Below, in pieces: positions 1 to 9,100 of a stretch of DNA of 33,687 nt (position 1 is the first letter of the stretch; each line of letters opens with the position of its first letter). The notes beneath the pieces are model-generated. The model was not told the DNA's origin and searched no databases. It saw only the letters and a list, made by a program, of their open reading frames with translations. Made by a program: the position numbers and the translations under genes. This DNA is from an uncultured Oscillospiraceae bacterium. GTDB lineage: Bacteria > Bacillota > Clostridia > Oscillospirales > Acutalibacteraceae. The DNA is taken from positions 1 through 33,687 of the forward strand of contig UQQT01000024.1 of assembly GCA_900543395.1 (NCBI GenBank). The letters are read 5' to 3'.

Positions 1-8
1 TAAGCAGT

Positions 9-59
9 CCTCCTTAAAGGTACTGACCATAGTATAGCAGATATTCGTGTAAAAATCAA
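9..59 (-). promoter_or_regulatory. Leftward sigma-A promoter and ribosome site for a gene beyond the left edge
   Basis: Read on the minus strand there is TTGATT (54-59), a 17-bp spacer and TATACT (31-36), followed by AAGGAGG (9-15). This is a near-consensus vegetative promoter with a strong ribosome site, so a start codon is expected at or just outside base 1. The gene itself is not in the window. Confidence 0.65.
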
Positions 60-104
60 TGAAATTCCCTTGGATTTTCGCACTAATCAACACGATTATT
101 TTTT

Positions 105-340
105 CTAGCCTTTCACGATACGACACGAACACCGCAATTTCTGCATTTTATACCTCTCCGAACTTGGTCGTCATCAACTTATAAAGCTCGGTATTGCGGG
201 GGAACTTGTTGACAAACGGCACAAGAGAGATGTCAACCTTGAGAAGCCCCTGTCCTGCGCTTCCGGCTCGTCCTGCTTCAACAGCTCCTCACGGAAGTCC
301 TGCAAGGTCGGCGGCGTTCCCGTATAGTTGACTTTCCTTG
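105..340 (-). pseudogene. Decayed VirB4-like conjugation ATPase remnant plus start of next gene
   Basis: Two coding pieces can be read leftwards in different frames. About 340 to 250 gives a stretch starting KVNYTGTPPTLQDFREELL and continuing KQDEPEAQD. About 250 to 148 gives a stretch containing KVDISLVPFVNKFPR and NTELYKLMTTKFGEV, ending in a TAA at 148-150. Both resemble, from memory, separate segments of the VirB4-type ATPase of clostridial Tn1549/CD1110-like conjugative elements: a mid-protein segment and the extreme C-terminus. What lies between them in an intact protein is missing, so this is an internally deleted, frameshifted remnant. A GGAGAGG ribosome site and an ATG (144-146) follow directly, but that frame stops after 13 codons (105). 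The family assignment comes from motif memory and is moderately sure; that it is broken is clear. Confidence 0.5.
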
Positions 341-374
341 CAAAAAAAGATGGCGAATGACCTCTTTCTGAAAA

Positions 375-452
375 GGGTGAAAAAAGGCAAACCGCCTGCC
401 GTTTATAGATAACCCCCGGATCCGCAGATATTTATGCGGACTTATTTATTTT
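375..452 (-). other. Orphan 5' control block of a type I toxin locus (copy A, no toxin)
   Basis: On the minus strand this block repeats the 5' region of the toxin locus at 10497-10560. Both have a hairpin with TCCGCA/TGCGGA arms (here 421-426 and 435-440), then a conserved stretch of about 26 bases (388-413) that reads GTTATCTATAAACGGCAGGC and then GGTTTG, against GCTATCTATTATAACGGTAG and GCGGTTTG in the other copy. The hairpin followed by a T-rich tract (441-455) has the form of an intrinsic terminator for plus-strand transcription, that is, for an RNA antisense to a leftward toxin mRNA. No toxin reading frame follows; the sequence passes into the decayed conjugation gene. It is probably a truncated copy carried by the same lost mobile element. 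Confidence 0.55.
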
Positions 453-524
453 ATCATACTTTTGTTTTTATGCAGATACTTTGCATAAATAATCTTAAAA
501 CGACAAAAATTTACGGCTTTGTTT

Positions 525-1814
525 TTACTTTAAAATCACTGTGAATTCGATTTCGTTTTTGCTCGGGGCGGTTGCTTTTATCGAACCCGAATGTGCGAGC
601 GCGACGGATTTCGCCATTGACAGCCCTATGCCGAATCCTCCCGAGGATGAGCGCGACTTGTCGACTCTGTAAAATCTGTCGAACAGCTTGCCGAGTTCCT
701 TTTCGTCGATTTTTTCACATGCGTTCGACTGCTTTATCTCTACGCCTTTTCTTGTCTTTTTAAGTGAGAGCGTTATGGGCGAAGAGGGGAGCGAATATTT
801 GACCGCATTGTCGAGCAGAATCGATATCAGCTGACGGCATGCGTACTCGTCGCCGTTGTAAATTATACCATCCTCATTAGTTATAATGAGGTCGTGTCCG
901 TTCGACTTTGCGAAGTCTCTGAATGACTCCGCTGTTTCGGTAACGGCTGCGCTTATGTCGAAGTCGCTTTTCTGAATATTCGACGACTCCTCGTCCGTGC
1001 GGGCGAGCGATACGAGCGAATTTACGAGGCGCGTCAGCTTTTCGGTCTGAAGCAATGCCTTGTCTATCCACTTCTGTTTGCCTGTCTCCATTTCGAGAAC
1101 CTTCAGACTCGTTCCGATAACCGTTATCGGGGTTTTTAATTCGTGTGACGCGTCGGTTATAAACTGCTTTTGTCTCAACGTGCTCTGAACGACGGGGTCG
1201 ACGGCGCGCCCCGCGAAGATTTTGACGGCGATATACACGCCGATTATGCACACAGCGGTCGAAATTACGGACAGCAGGGCGATTGATTTAAGCGAGCTTA
1301 ATTCGTCAGAACAGTCGAGAAATACCGCCATGCGCCTGTCGGGCTGTGTTTCGGTTATTTTGTACTTAAAACCGTTTGTATATCCCGAATTCGAATTTCT
1401 TGATAATATAATGTTGATATATTCTCCCGCGTCCGACTCTCTTACGGAAGCAATGTTTTCGAGTTCCGCCTTGTCAAGCGTTCCGTCCGACGAATAGAAC
1501 AGCACGAAATATCTCGTCGAATATGCGGATTCTCTTGAAAAACCGCCCATTGGCGAGAAATTCCCCGTTTTTTCCGCGGGCGGAGTCTGCCCGTCGGGCG
1601 CAGTCGGCTCGTCCGTCTTTTCCGGACGGTTTCTGCCGAATATGTTTTCGGGGATTCTGCCCTTGTTTTCGCTTATAATGTTTAACATGCTGTCGAGTTT
1701 CGAGTCGACGAATGCGAAATTCGCAATGTTTATTATCGTTCCGAATATAACAAGTACGGCGGTTACGGATATCATGGCGATTTTAATAAATTTTTTCTTT
1801 AATTTATTAACCAT
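525..1814 (-). CDS. Membrane sensor histidine kinase
   Basis: This is a 429-residue two-component sensor kinase. A first membrane helix spans about residues 11-35, an extracytoplasmic region of about 140 residues includes a Pro-rich linker, and a second helix lies near 177-200. The catalytic core follows: H-box ITDASHELKTPITVI with the phospho-accepting His near residue 224, N-box LLDNAVKYS, F-box FDRFYRVDKS, and G-box GGFGIGLSMAK. The ATG at 1812-1814 was chosen because GGAGG (1821-1825) sits 6 nt before it; a longer frame running into the regulator has no such site. The start overlaps the last 8 nt of the response regulator gene, so the two are translationally coupled. The ligand is unknown; the sensor region shows no recognised domain. 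Family HATPase_c/HisKA is certain, the signal is not inferable. Confidence 0.93.
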   Translation of the reverse strand: MVNKLKKKFIKIAMISVTAVLVIFGTIINIANFAFVDSKLDSMLNIISENKGRIPENIFGRNRPEKTDEPTAPDGQTPPAEKTGNFSPMGGFSRESAYSTRYFVLFYSSDGTLDKAELENIASVRESDAGEYINIILSRNSNSGYTNGFKYKITETQPDRRMAVFLDCSDELSSLKSIALLSVISTAVCIIGVYIAVKIFAGRAVDPVVQSTLRQKQFITDASHELKTPITVIGTSLKVLEMETGKQKWIDKALLQTEKLTRLVNSLVSLARTDEESSNIQKSDFDISAAVTETAESFRDFAKSNGHDLIITNEDGIIYNGDEYACRQLISILLDNAVKYSLPSSPITLSLKKTRKGVEIKQSNACEKIDEKELGKLFDRFYRVDKSRSSSGGFGIGLSMAKSVALAHSGSIKATAPSKNEIEFTVILK

Positions 1815-2484
1815 TTCCCGCCTCCATGATATATCCGAGTCCACGGCTTGCCTTAATCGTAATCGAGGAGCCGACGGATTTTAATTTTTTTCTTAAATTC
1901 GAAATGTGAACCCACACGACGTTGATCTCCGCTTCGCTGTCCCAGCCCCATACGCGTTCCATTATCGTATCGGCTGAAAAAACGACGTTAGGCGAACGCA
2001 GAAAAAGCTCGATTACCTTGTATTCCGTCGCGCTTAAACGAACGCTTCCGTTTTTTGATGACATAACGGAGCTTGACGGGTCGAGCGTCAGGTCGGAATA
2101 TTTCATAACGGTAGGCTTATAATCGCCCGAACGGCGGAGCATTGCGCGGACTCTGCACAGAAGCTCGTCCGGTGCAAAGGGCTTTGGCAGATAGTCGTCC
2201 GCCCCCGCGTCGAAGCCCGTTATGCGGTCGTCCTTTTGAGTTTTTGCGGTCAGCATCATGACGGGAATGCTGACTCCGCCTGCTCGAAGCATTTTCAACG
2301 CTTCGATTCCGTCGCGCTTTGGCATCATCACGTCGAGAATGACCGCGTCGTAATTGCCGTTTAACGCGTAGTCGTACGCGTCCTCGCCGTCATGAACCAC
2401 GTCCGCCGTGAATTGATTTTTTTCGAAAAATACCTGTAACGCTTCGGCGAGATCGACCTCGTCCTCGGCTATAAGAATTCTCAT
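1807..2484 (-). CDS. OmpR-family response regulator
   Basis: A 225-residue transcription factor partnered with the downstream kinase. The receiver domain (about 1-115) has acidic residues EDE at 7-9, the phosphorylatable Asp51 in VILDVMMPKRDG, Thr79 and Lys101 in LPKPFAPDEL. A winged-helix DNA-binding domain occupies about 126-225, with recognition-helix sequence VVWVHISNLRKKL and a C-terminal wing ending GLGYIME. The start MRILIAEDE was preferred over an upstream in-frame ATG because the receiver domain begins here and GGTGA stands 5 nt before it. The stop overlaps the kinase start. A tandem 11-bp repeat lies just upstream (2511-2532) and may be its own binding site. The target genes are not evident from the neighbourhood. 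Confidence 0.95.
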   Translation of the reverse strand: MRILIAEDEVDLAEALQVFFEKNQFTADVVHDGEDAYDYALNGNYDAVILDVMMPKRDGIEALKMLRAGGVSIPVMMLTAKTQKDDRITGFDAGADDYLPKPFAPDELLCRVRAMLRRSGDYKPTVMKYSDLTLDPSSSVMSSKNGSVRLSATEYKVIELFLRSPNVVFSADTIMERVWGWDSEAEINVVWVHISNLRKKLKSVGSSITIKASRGLGYIMEAGNG

Positions 2485-2510
2485 ATTTATCACCGTATAC
2501 ATAATATAAT

Positions 2511-2532
2511 GCGAACCTAAAATGAAGCTAAA
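2511..2532 (-). promoter_or_regulatory. Tandem 11-bp repeat, candidate response-regulator operator
   Basis: Two adjacent 11-mers, GCGAACCTAAA (2511-2521) and ATGAAGCTAAA (2522-2532), share GAANCTAAA (on the gene strand TTTAGNTTC). Direct repeats with an 11-bp period are the usual shape of OmpR-family binding sites. They lie 27-48 bp upstream of the regulator start codon, which suggests autoregulation. No convincing -10/-35 pair was found beside them. Confidence 0.45.
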
Positions 2533-2636
2533 CAATAATTTACCGCGCTGTACGCAGTAAATTATTGCAGTGAACAGCAGTCAGCGGGCAGTGGTTAGAA
2601 ATTACGCAATACTGACTGCTGACGGCTGTTCACTGA
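2533..2636. repeat. AATAATTTA-armed palindromic repeat, copy 1 (with inner CAGTCAGC inverted repeat)
   Basis: Perfect 11-bp arms CAATAATTTAC (2533-2543) and GTAAATTATTG (2557-2567) enclose a 13-nt core. It is followed by a second imperfect inverted repeat: CAGTGAACAGCAGTCAGC (from 2568) against GACTGCTGACGGCTGTTCAC (about 2613-2632). The element lies between the end of addA and the start of the regulator gene. Related copies are at 9529-9568 and about 20496-20626. Confidence 0.7.
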
Positions 2637-2652
2637 TCACCGAAACGATAAT

Positions 2653-5600
2653 TCATATTTGATAAATTACCGTTTCCCCTTTTTCCAGCGAATAAATATA
2701 AGCCGTGTCGACGTCGAGCCGTAACGTCTGTCTCATAGCGAGAATATAAATTTCCATCTGTTTTTTATAACGTTCGATAAGCTCCGAGGGGTCGCTTATT
2801 TTGTCCGTTTTATAGTCGACGACGTACGCTTTTCCGTTCTCTGTGAACACCGCGTCCGTCATGCCCTGCACGAAAACGGGTTCGTTCCCCGCATAATCGG
2901 GCAGATTTTCGTCGAACATGTATGCAGGCAGAAACACTGCAAACTGTTTTTCCCTGTACAGCTTATCTGCGTTTTTCATTCTTGCGCAAAGCTCGCTTTT
3001 CAAAAATCCCTTTATCTTATTTTCGAGCAGAGCTTCGCCCTGTTTTTCGCTCAATTTTCCCGAGTCGATAAGACGGCGCTTTTCTTTTTCGAAGTCAATT
3101 AGCGCGTTGTCGAAATCGCACGACTGCAAAAAAATGTGATTCGCCGTACCGCGTTCTCCCGGAGTCATGCTCTTGCCCGAGAGGAACGCGGGCTTGCTTT
3201 TTGCAAAAAATTCGGGAGTGAATTTATTTTTTTCGAATTCGGACGCCGTACGCTTTAACGGAATCAAACCGAACGCGGGTTCGGGATAGACGAACGAACA
3301 GCGTTTTTCGAGTTCTTTTATAACGTTTTCGTCGGGTTTAATGTCCGGCTGTTCTTCGTCCGATGAGAAAGAATCCCCCGTTTCGTCGATTACGAATTTT
3401 ATCGAAAAATCCCCGTCACTGCTTATTATATCGCCGAACGCGCAGTCCTTTCTTATCAGCGTCGAATCGGGGTGGCGAATGTACGCGCCGAGCATCCAGT
3501 CAAGATAACTGCCCGCGCCGACCGCCTCGAAATACCCGAGCCTGTCCGCGCCTGCCGTGAGCAGAGCCGAATTTATCCTGTCGGTAACGCTGTTTACGTG
3601 CGCGACGGTTATTATTTTTTCTTTCGCCCTCGTAAGCGCGACGTAGAGAATACGAAGCTCCTCTGCACGCATGCTCTTTTTTGTGCCGATTCTTGCGGCG
3701 GCGTAGCTTAACGTGTCGTATTTTATAAAATTATCGGGGTCGTATATCTTCATTCCGATACCCGTTGCGGAGTCGAGAATCATTCCCCTGTTCAAGTCGG
3801 AGTCGTTGAATTTCGACGAGCAGTCGGCGAGAATAACAAACGGGAATTCGAGTCCCTTTGACTTGTGAATACTCATGATTCTGACAACGTCCGCCGAAGC
3901 CGAAACATCCCCGCCCGCGGGAATCTGAGCTCCGTTCTTCATGCTTTTGTTAACGTATGAAATGAATCCGCCGACTCCGCCCGCCGTGTTTTCCTCATAC
4001 TGCGAAGCGAGCGAGGAGAGCATGTATAAATTCGTACGCCTGCCCTCGCCGTGATTCATTGCCGACACGACCGAGGCAAACGGCGTTTCCTCGAGCAGGG
4101 CGGAGACGTATTCTCCTACCCCCATAATGCCCGACAGATCGCGGAACGAGCGGATGTCGCGAACGAATCGTGCGCATTTTTCGTCGCCGTTTTCTCCCGC
4201 CGTTCTGACCGCGTTGAAAAGCGTTTCGCGTCTGTGCGCGCTTCTTATCTCCGACAGCTCGTCGGGGGTAAAGCCGTACACGGGCGAGTACATGACAGAG
4301 AGCACGGAAACATCGTCGGACGGGTTGTCGACCGCCTTAATAAGTGACATAAACATGGTGATTTCCGTCGTGTCGAAAAGGCTTCTGCGTTTTTCGGCAT
4401 ACGCGCCTATGCCCATGTCGTTTAACGCCTTTGAATATATTTCGGCTTTGGTTTTCGTGCTTCTTAAAAGAACGCAGAAGTCGCGCGGAGAGCATTTTCT
4501 GTATTTCCCGCCGTCCTTAACCGTAACGCCCTCGTCGAGCATTGATTTTATAAGCCTGCCGATATATTTTGCGTCGCGCTCATGGTCGGTCGAGGACTCG
4601 GGGATAAAATGCATTTCGAGAGCTCTGCCGTCGTTTTCGTCGTAAAGTCTGCCGTAGTATAATTTTTCGTCCGAATTATAATCGATACCCGCAAACTTCC
4701 TCGTCATGGTGTATTCGAAAAGGTAATTGACCGCCTCGAGAACGCCTTTTCTCGAACGGAAGTTTTTAGAGAGAATGATTTTCGACGGGCTTGTCTTTCC
4801 GTCGTAGGGAGCGTAGGAATCCGACCGCGCCATGAATATGTCGGGTCTTGCCATTCTGAACGAATATATGCTCTGCTTTACGTCGCCGACGGTGAAAAGG
4901 TTGTTCCCGTTCCTCGATATTGAGGAAAACAGCATATCCTGCGCGTCGTTCGTGTCCTGGTATTCGTCTATTAAAATCTCCCTGTAATTTTGAGAAATAT
5001 TCTTTGCAAGCTCGGTCGGACTGCCGTCGGAATCTATGAGAATTTTTAACGCCATGTGCATGAAGTCGGAGAATTCGTAGGCGTTGCGCATTTCTTTTAA
5101 CTCGCCGAGATATTCCGAATATTTTTTCGCGCACAGGCATATCTCGCCTACTATCGGGGCGAGCGTTTTTATGTCGTTTTCGTTTTCTTCATCCGTCGCG
5201 CAGAACATGGAGGCGATTTTTTTAAGAGACTCGCGCGCGTACTTTACCGCGCCTTTTACTCTCAATGCCTGACTGTCGTTCGAATGCCCTCTCGGAGCCG
5301 TTCCGACCTTCGGAAGCGAGGCTTTGTTTATTTCTCCGACTGTTTCGTTCCAGCAGCCGGAGTCCGTTATTTCGATAAGATAGTCGAATACGTCCGAAAT
5401 CGCAAGAAGCCCCGCGCCGTACGCCTTTGAGAACATCTCGTCGTTTTCTATCGAATTATACGCCGACATAAGCACGTTTCTGCAAACCTCGAAGCCGTCG
5501 CGTGCGTACTCTCTGATTATATTTTTCCATTTATTCGTTCCGTCCGCGTTTAAATACATATCCCGCACGGAGTCTATGTACTTGTCCGGGAACGGATAGG

Positions 5601-6153
5601 ACAGCGCGTTTTCGTACAGCTCGAGAATCCTGTCGCACAAATACGTGTCGCTGCCCGCAGCCCCTGTCGTGTATACCAATTCGCGGTAAATCTCCTTGTC
5701 GCTCTCCTCGTCCATGACGCGGTTCATTGCTTCGGAGCTCATGTTTTTCTTATCCGAATCGTCGAGAACGGTGAAATCGGGTTCAATGCCGAGGACGTGA
5801 TAATTTTCCCTGACCGTTCTGATGCAGAACGAGTCCATGGTGCAGATCGTAGCCTCGGGGAGCTTCATTCTGACCTCGGAATAAAACGCGTTGTCCGGGT
5901 GCGTGCAGATAAGGTCGTTTACCGCCCTTGAAATACGCTCCCTCATTTCCGCAGCCGCCGCGTTCGTAAACGTTACCGCGAGAATTTCGCTCGGATGAAC
6001 GGGGTCGTCTTCGTCGGTCAGAAGTCCTATGATACGCTCGACAAGAACCGCCGTTTTGCCCGAACCCGCCGCCGCGGAGAGCAGGAGAGTTCCGCTTCGC
6101 GCCCTTATCGCGTCGGACTGTTCCTTTGTCCACTTTTTACCTGCCAACGTCAT
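2653..6153 (-). CDS. addA: AddA helicase-nuclease subunit
   Basis: This 1166-residue subunit of the AddAB helicase-nuclease processes double-strand DNA ends for RecA loading. The superfamily 1A (UvrD-like) motifs appear in order: Walker A AAAGSGKT (about 27-34), Ia LAVTFTNAAAAEMR, II ILIDEYQDTNDAQ (about 395), III VGDVKQSIYSFRMARPD, V RIMSIHKSKGLEFPFVIL, VI RILYVALTRAKEKI. The C-terminal RecB-type nuclease has QGMTDAVF and VVDYKTDK (near residue 1110). Length is normal for the family. ATG at 6151-6153 was chosen for the GGAGG just upstream; a TTG 18 nt earlier lacks a ribosome site. Its start overlaps the end of addB by 17 nt, so the two subunits should be made together. All key motifs are present, so it should be active. 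Confidence 0.97.
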   Translation of the reverse strand: MTLAGKKWTKEQSDAIRARSGTLLLSAAAGSGKTAVLVERIIGLLTDEDDPVHPSEILAVTFTNAAAAEMRERISRAVNDLICTHPDNAFYSEVRMKLPEATICTMDSFCIRTVRENYHVLGIEPDFTVLDDSDKKNMSSEAMNRVMDEESDKEIYRELVYTTGAAGSDTYLCDRILELYENALSYPFPDKYIDSVRDMYLNADGTNKWKNIIREYARDGFEVCRNVLMSAYNSIENDEMFSKAYGAGLLAISDVFDYLIEITDSGCWNETVGEINKASLPKVGTAPRGHSNDSQALRVKGAVKYARESLKKIASMFCATDEENENDIKTLAPIVGEICLCAKKYSEYLGELKEMRNAYEFSDFMHMALKILIDSDGSPTELAKNISQNYREILIDEYQDTNDAQDMLFSSISRNGNNLFTVGDVKQSIYSFRMARPDIFMARSDSYAPYDGKTSPSKIILSKNFRSRKGVLEAVNYLFEYTMTRKFAGIDYNSDEKLYYGRLYDENDGRALEMHFIPESSTDHERDAKYIGRLIKSMLDEGVTVKDGGKYRKCSPRDFCVLLRSTKTKAEIYSKALNDMGIGAYAEKRRSLFDTTEITMFMSLIKAVDNPSDDVSVLSVMYSPVYGFTPDELSEIRSAHRRETLFNAVRTAGENGDEKCARFVRDIRSFRDLSGIMGVGEYVSALLEETPFASVVSAMNHGEGRRTNLYMLSSLASQYEENTAGGVGGFISYVNKSMKNGAQIPAGGDVSASADVVRIMSIHKSKGLEFPFVILADCSSKFNDSDLNRGMILDSATGIGMKIYDPDNFIKYDTLSYAAARIGTKKSMRAEELRILYVALTRAKEKIITVAHVNSVTDRINSALLTAGADRLGYFEAVGAGSYLDWMLGAYIRHPDSTLIRKDCAFGDIISSDGDFSIKFVIDETGDSFSSDEEQPDIKPDENVIKELEKRCSFVYPEPAFGLIPLKRTASEFEKNKFTPEFFAKSKPAFLSGKSMTPGERGTANHIFLQSCDFDNALIDFEKEKRRLIDSGKLSEKQGEALLENKIKGFLKSELCARMKNADKLYREKQFAVFLPAYMFDENLPDYAGNEPVFVQGMTDAVFTENGKAYVVDYKTDKISDPSELIERYKKQMEIYILAMRQTLRLDVDTAYIYSLEKGETVIYQI

Positions 6154-9100
6154 TCCCCTCCCCGTCGTCAAAAAGCCAGCTTTCGTCCGTGCCTATAATA
6201 TTTTCGTTTCCGTCGCCGTCCTCGCGCCTGCAGACCGCGCGGTAGTCGCAGAATTCGCATGTGCGTTCGTACGGGTGCGAGAGTGTGGGCTTTATCTCTA
6301 TACCGCCCGAGTGAAGCTCCTCTGCCGTTTCTATAACCGCTTTGTCGACGGCTTCTTTTAATTTTACGAATTTATCGTACGTCAGCGCGTAGCTTCCGGG
6401 TTCTCCGTTTTTTATAATCTTATTCGACAGAAAAACGCCCGTACCCGACGAATCCATACCCGTTATGACGCGTTCGTCGCATAGAATTACGCCGTTCATC
6501 CTGCCGTTGTTTATTCTCGTTTCGTCGATCTTCTCCTGTCCCGCGTTTCGCCCGAGAGAAATGTCGCCTAACTTCGCGGGCAGATACAGCACGCCCGCAG
6601 GAACCACGTTTCCGTATCTGTCTCCCCCGTTTTTCCACAGGCACATAAGGTATATGAGCATTTGCAAATTGAGTCCGTACGGAACGTCGGAGAGTCTGAA
6701 ATCCTTTCCGCCCGTCTTATAGTCGATTACACGCACGAAAGCCTCGTCCCCCGACTTCATAACGTCAACCCTGTCGACGATTCCGTGAAGCGATATCGTT
6801 CCGCCGCCGGGCAGGGAGAGCGTGTATTCCCTGACCTCGCCGTCTTTTCCTATATTCAATTCGACATCCGCCGTTTCGAATTCGCATGACGAAAACTCGG
6901 CAATAAGCCGTCTTAAAATAACGTCGATTGTGTCCCCGATTCTTCGAAGTCTGTAATCGAGTCTCGGGTCGGATTCACCGCTCATCTGATTTAAAACGTA
7001 TTCGTCCGTGTATTTTCTGATTTCACTGCGCCGTTCGGCTTCGTCCATTTCGATAAGCTCTTTGTTTGTATGGAATCTGAATATATTTTCGAGTACGTAA
7101 TGCACGACCAGACCGTGAACCGCGGAGTTAAGCTCGGCTTTTTTCAGTGCCTTTACCCGCAGTCCGAATTTGCAGAAGTACCTGAAAGGGCATTTGTGAT
7201 AGTCCTCTATCGCGCTGGGCGAGAGGTACATGTCTTTGCCGAACAGGTTTTCGGCGTTCTCTCTTTTTTCGATTTTTGCCGTCTGTCTGTACGCCGCACG
7301 TTCGAGGGCAAGAACGCTTCCCGTGTATTTTTCGTCTCTTTTTATAAACTCTCTCAACGCCGCCGCTTCGAGCGTACGTACGGTGAAATTCTCCGCCGCC
7401 GTTTCGAATACCGACTCGGACGTTTCCGTTTTTTCAAGCGGGGAAAGCTCCGCCGTTTCGACCTCTCTGCACCCGGGGACGATTCTTTTTACCTCTCTTA
7501 ATATCTCCGACTCGCTTTTTTGAGAGCCGTCCGCGTCCGAGCATGAACACGATACGAACAGCATGTCCGACGGGGTTGAAACGCATCGGCAGACGAGGTA
7601 TCTCTCCTTTGAAGCGAAAACCTCGCCGTCCTCGTAAAGCTCGACGTTTCGGCTTTTAAGCGCGCGCCGTTCGGATTCGGTCAGAACGAAGCTTGCCGAA
7701 TTCTTCTGCGGAAAAACGCCCTCGTTCGCCCCTGCAATAAACGCGACTTTGATATTTTCGACTCTGATTCTGAGCGCGTCGCCGACGGTGACTCTGTCGC
7801 GTTCGCGCGGGATGTCGCCTGTTTCGGCTTTGTCGATAAATACTCTGAAAAGCTCGTAAAATCTCTTCGGGGTTATGTTTCTGTCGTTTAATACGTTGTT
7901 AAACGAGTCGAGCAGAACCATAAATTCGTCCCATATTGTTTCGCTTCTCAGCGCGAGATCCTCTCTGCCGTTTTCACACAGCTTTTTCGCCGTTTTGAGC
8001 ATGTTTTTATCCGCCGATGAGCGTATGAGAAAATCATACAGAGCCTTTACACATTCGGAGGCTGTGTCCGCTTTTTCGAGGTCTTTTTTTAAATTTATAA
8101 TAGGCGTAATTATTTTTTTACGCGATTCGTTTAATTTTCCGAGTCTTTTTTTTGCGTTTTCATCCGTTTCGAATCCGTAGCCGTCGGGATGCTTTGTCCA
8201 TTCGTTCAGCCATTCCGAGGGCGAAATATCCCACACGACTGTGTAGTTTTCTATATCCGCAGTCTCGTTTTCGTTTAAGTCGCTGTACAGCGACGTTTTT
8301 AAGCATTTTAAAATGTGTTCGGTATCGAAGCTTTTAACCGCGCAGTAAAGCGCGCCGTCGGCAAGACGCGCGAGGGGCGTGTTTTTAATAAGGAGAGTCT
8401 CGTCCCGAAAGAAATTTACGCCGTATTTTTTAAACTGCGCGGGGAAGTATTTTGAAAATGTTCCGCCTCTGCCGATTACGGCGAAGTCGGAATATCTGTA
8501 CCCGTTTTCCCTTACGAGTCTGCGGATCATACGCGATATGTACGCCGCTTCGTCCGCCGGGTCTTTTGCCCTGCACAGCGTAACGCGCGCTGTTTTGTTT
8601 TCGAATGTTTCGGGAACTGGCGAGTAAATGTTGTCCGACAGAATTTTCAATTCATCCGACTTTTCGACTTCGTATTCGCATTTTTCGGCGGAAATTTTGA
8701 CGGATAATCTGTTCGCCGCCGATTTTAAACGGCCGGCGGTGCCGAACGTGTAGTAAAACACGTCGGTTACGCTCTTTTTGCCCGAAACCGCGTCGCAGCA
8801 TACGGTGATGTAAACGTCCCTGCACTTTTGCATCAGCGCGGAAATAAGGGCGTACTCCTGTGCGGTGTAACCGCTGAAGCCGTCGATAAATACCGTTTTT
8901 TCATTGAAAATATCGTTATTGAGTATGATTTCCGAACACAGCGTGATATCGTCCTTTGAATCGGAGAAACGCTCCGACAAAATCGCGTCGTATGCGGAAA
9001 AAATGAGGTTTAGTTCCTCCGCTTTTTTCTTTAAAATTTCGTTTCCCGTATTTTCGCACGCGAGTTTAAGCTCGTCGGAATTCACCCCGCACTGTTTGAA

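Noticed and set aside
468..488. Hairpin TTATGCA/TGCATAA after the kinase gene as a terminator
   Set aside because: On the kinase strand the stem is followed by A-rich, not T-rich, sequence, so it lacks the form of an intrinsic terminator.
2533..2636. CRISPR-like array in the addA-regulator gap
   Set aside because: The repeated words are inverted, not regularly spaced direct repeats, and there are no cas genes.
4127..4645. Long open frame antisense to addA
   Set aside because: It is a mirror of addA codon bias (no in-frame TTA/CTA/TCA) with no ribosome site, promoter or recognisable domain. The same applies to several others opposite addA and addB, for example 8904-9461.
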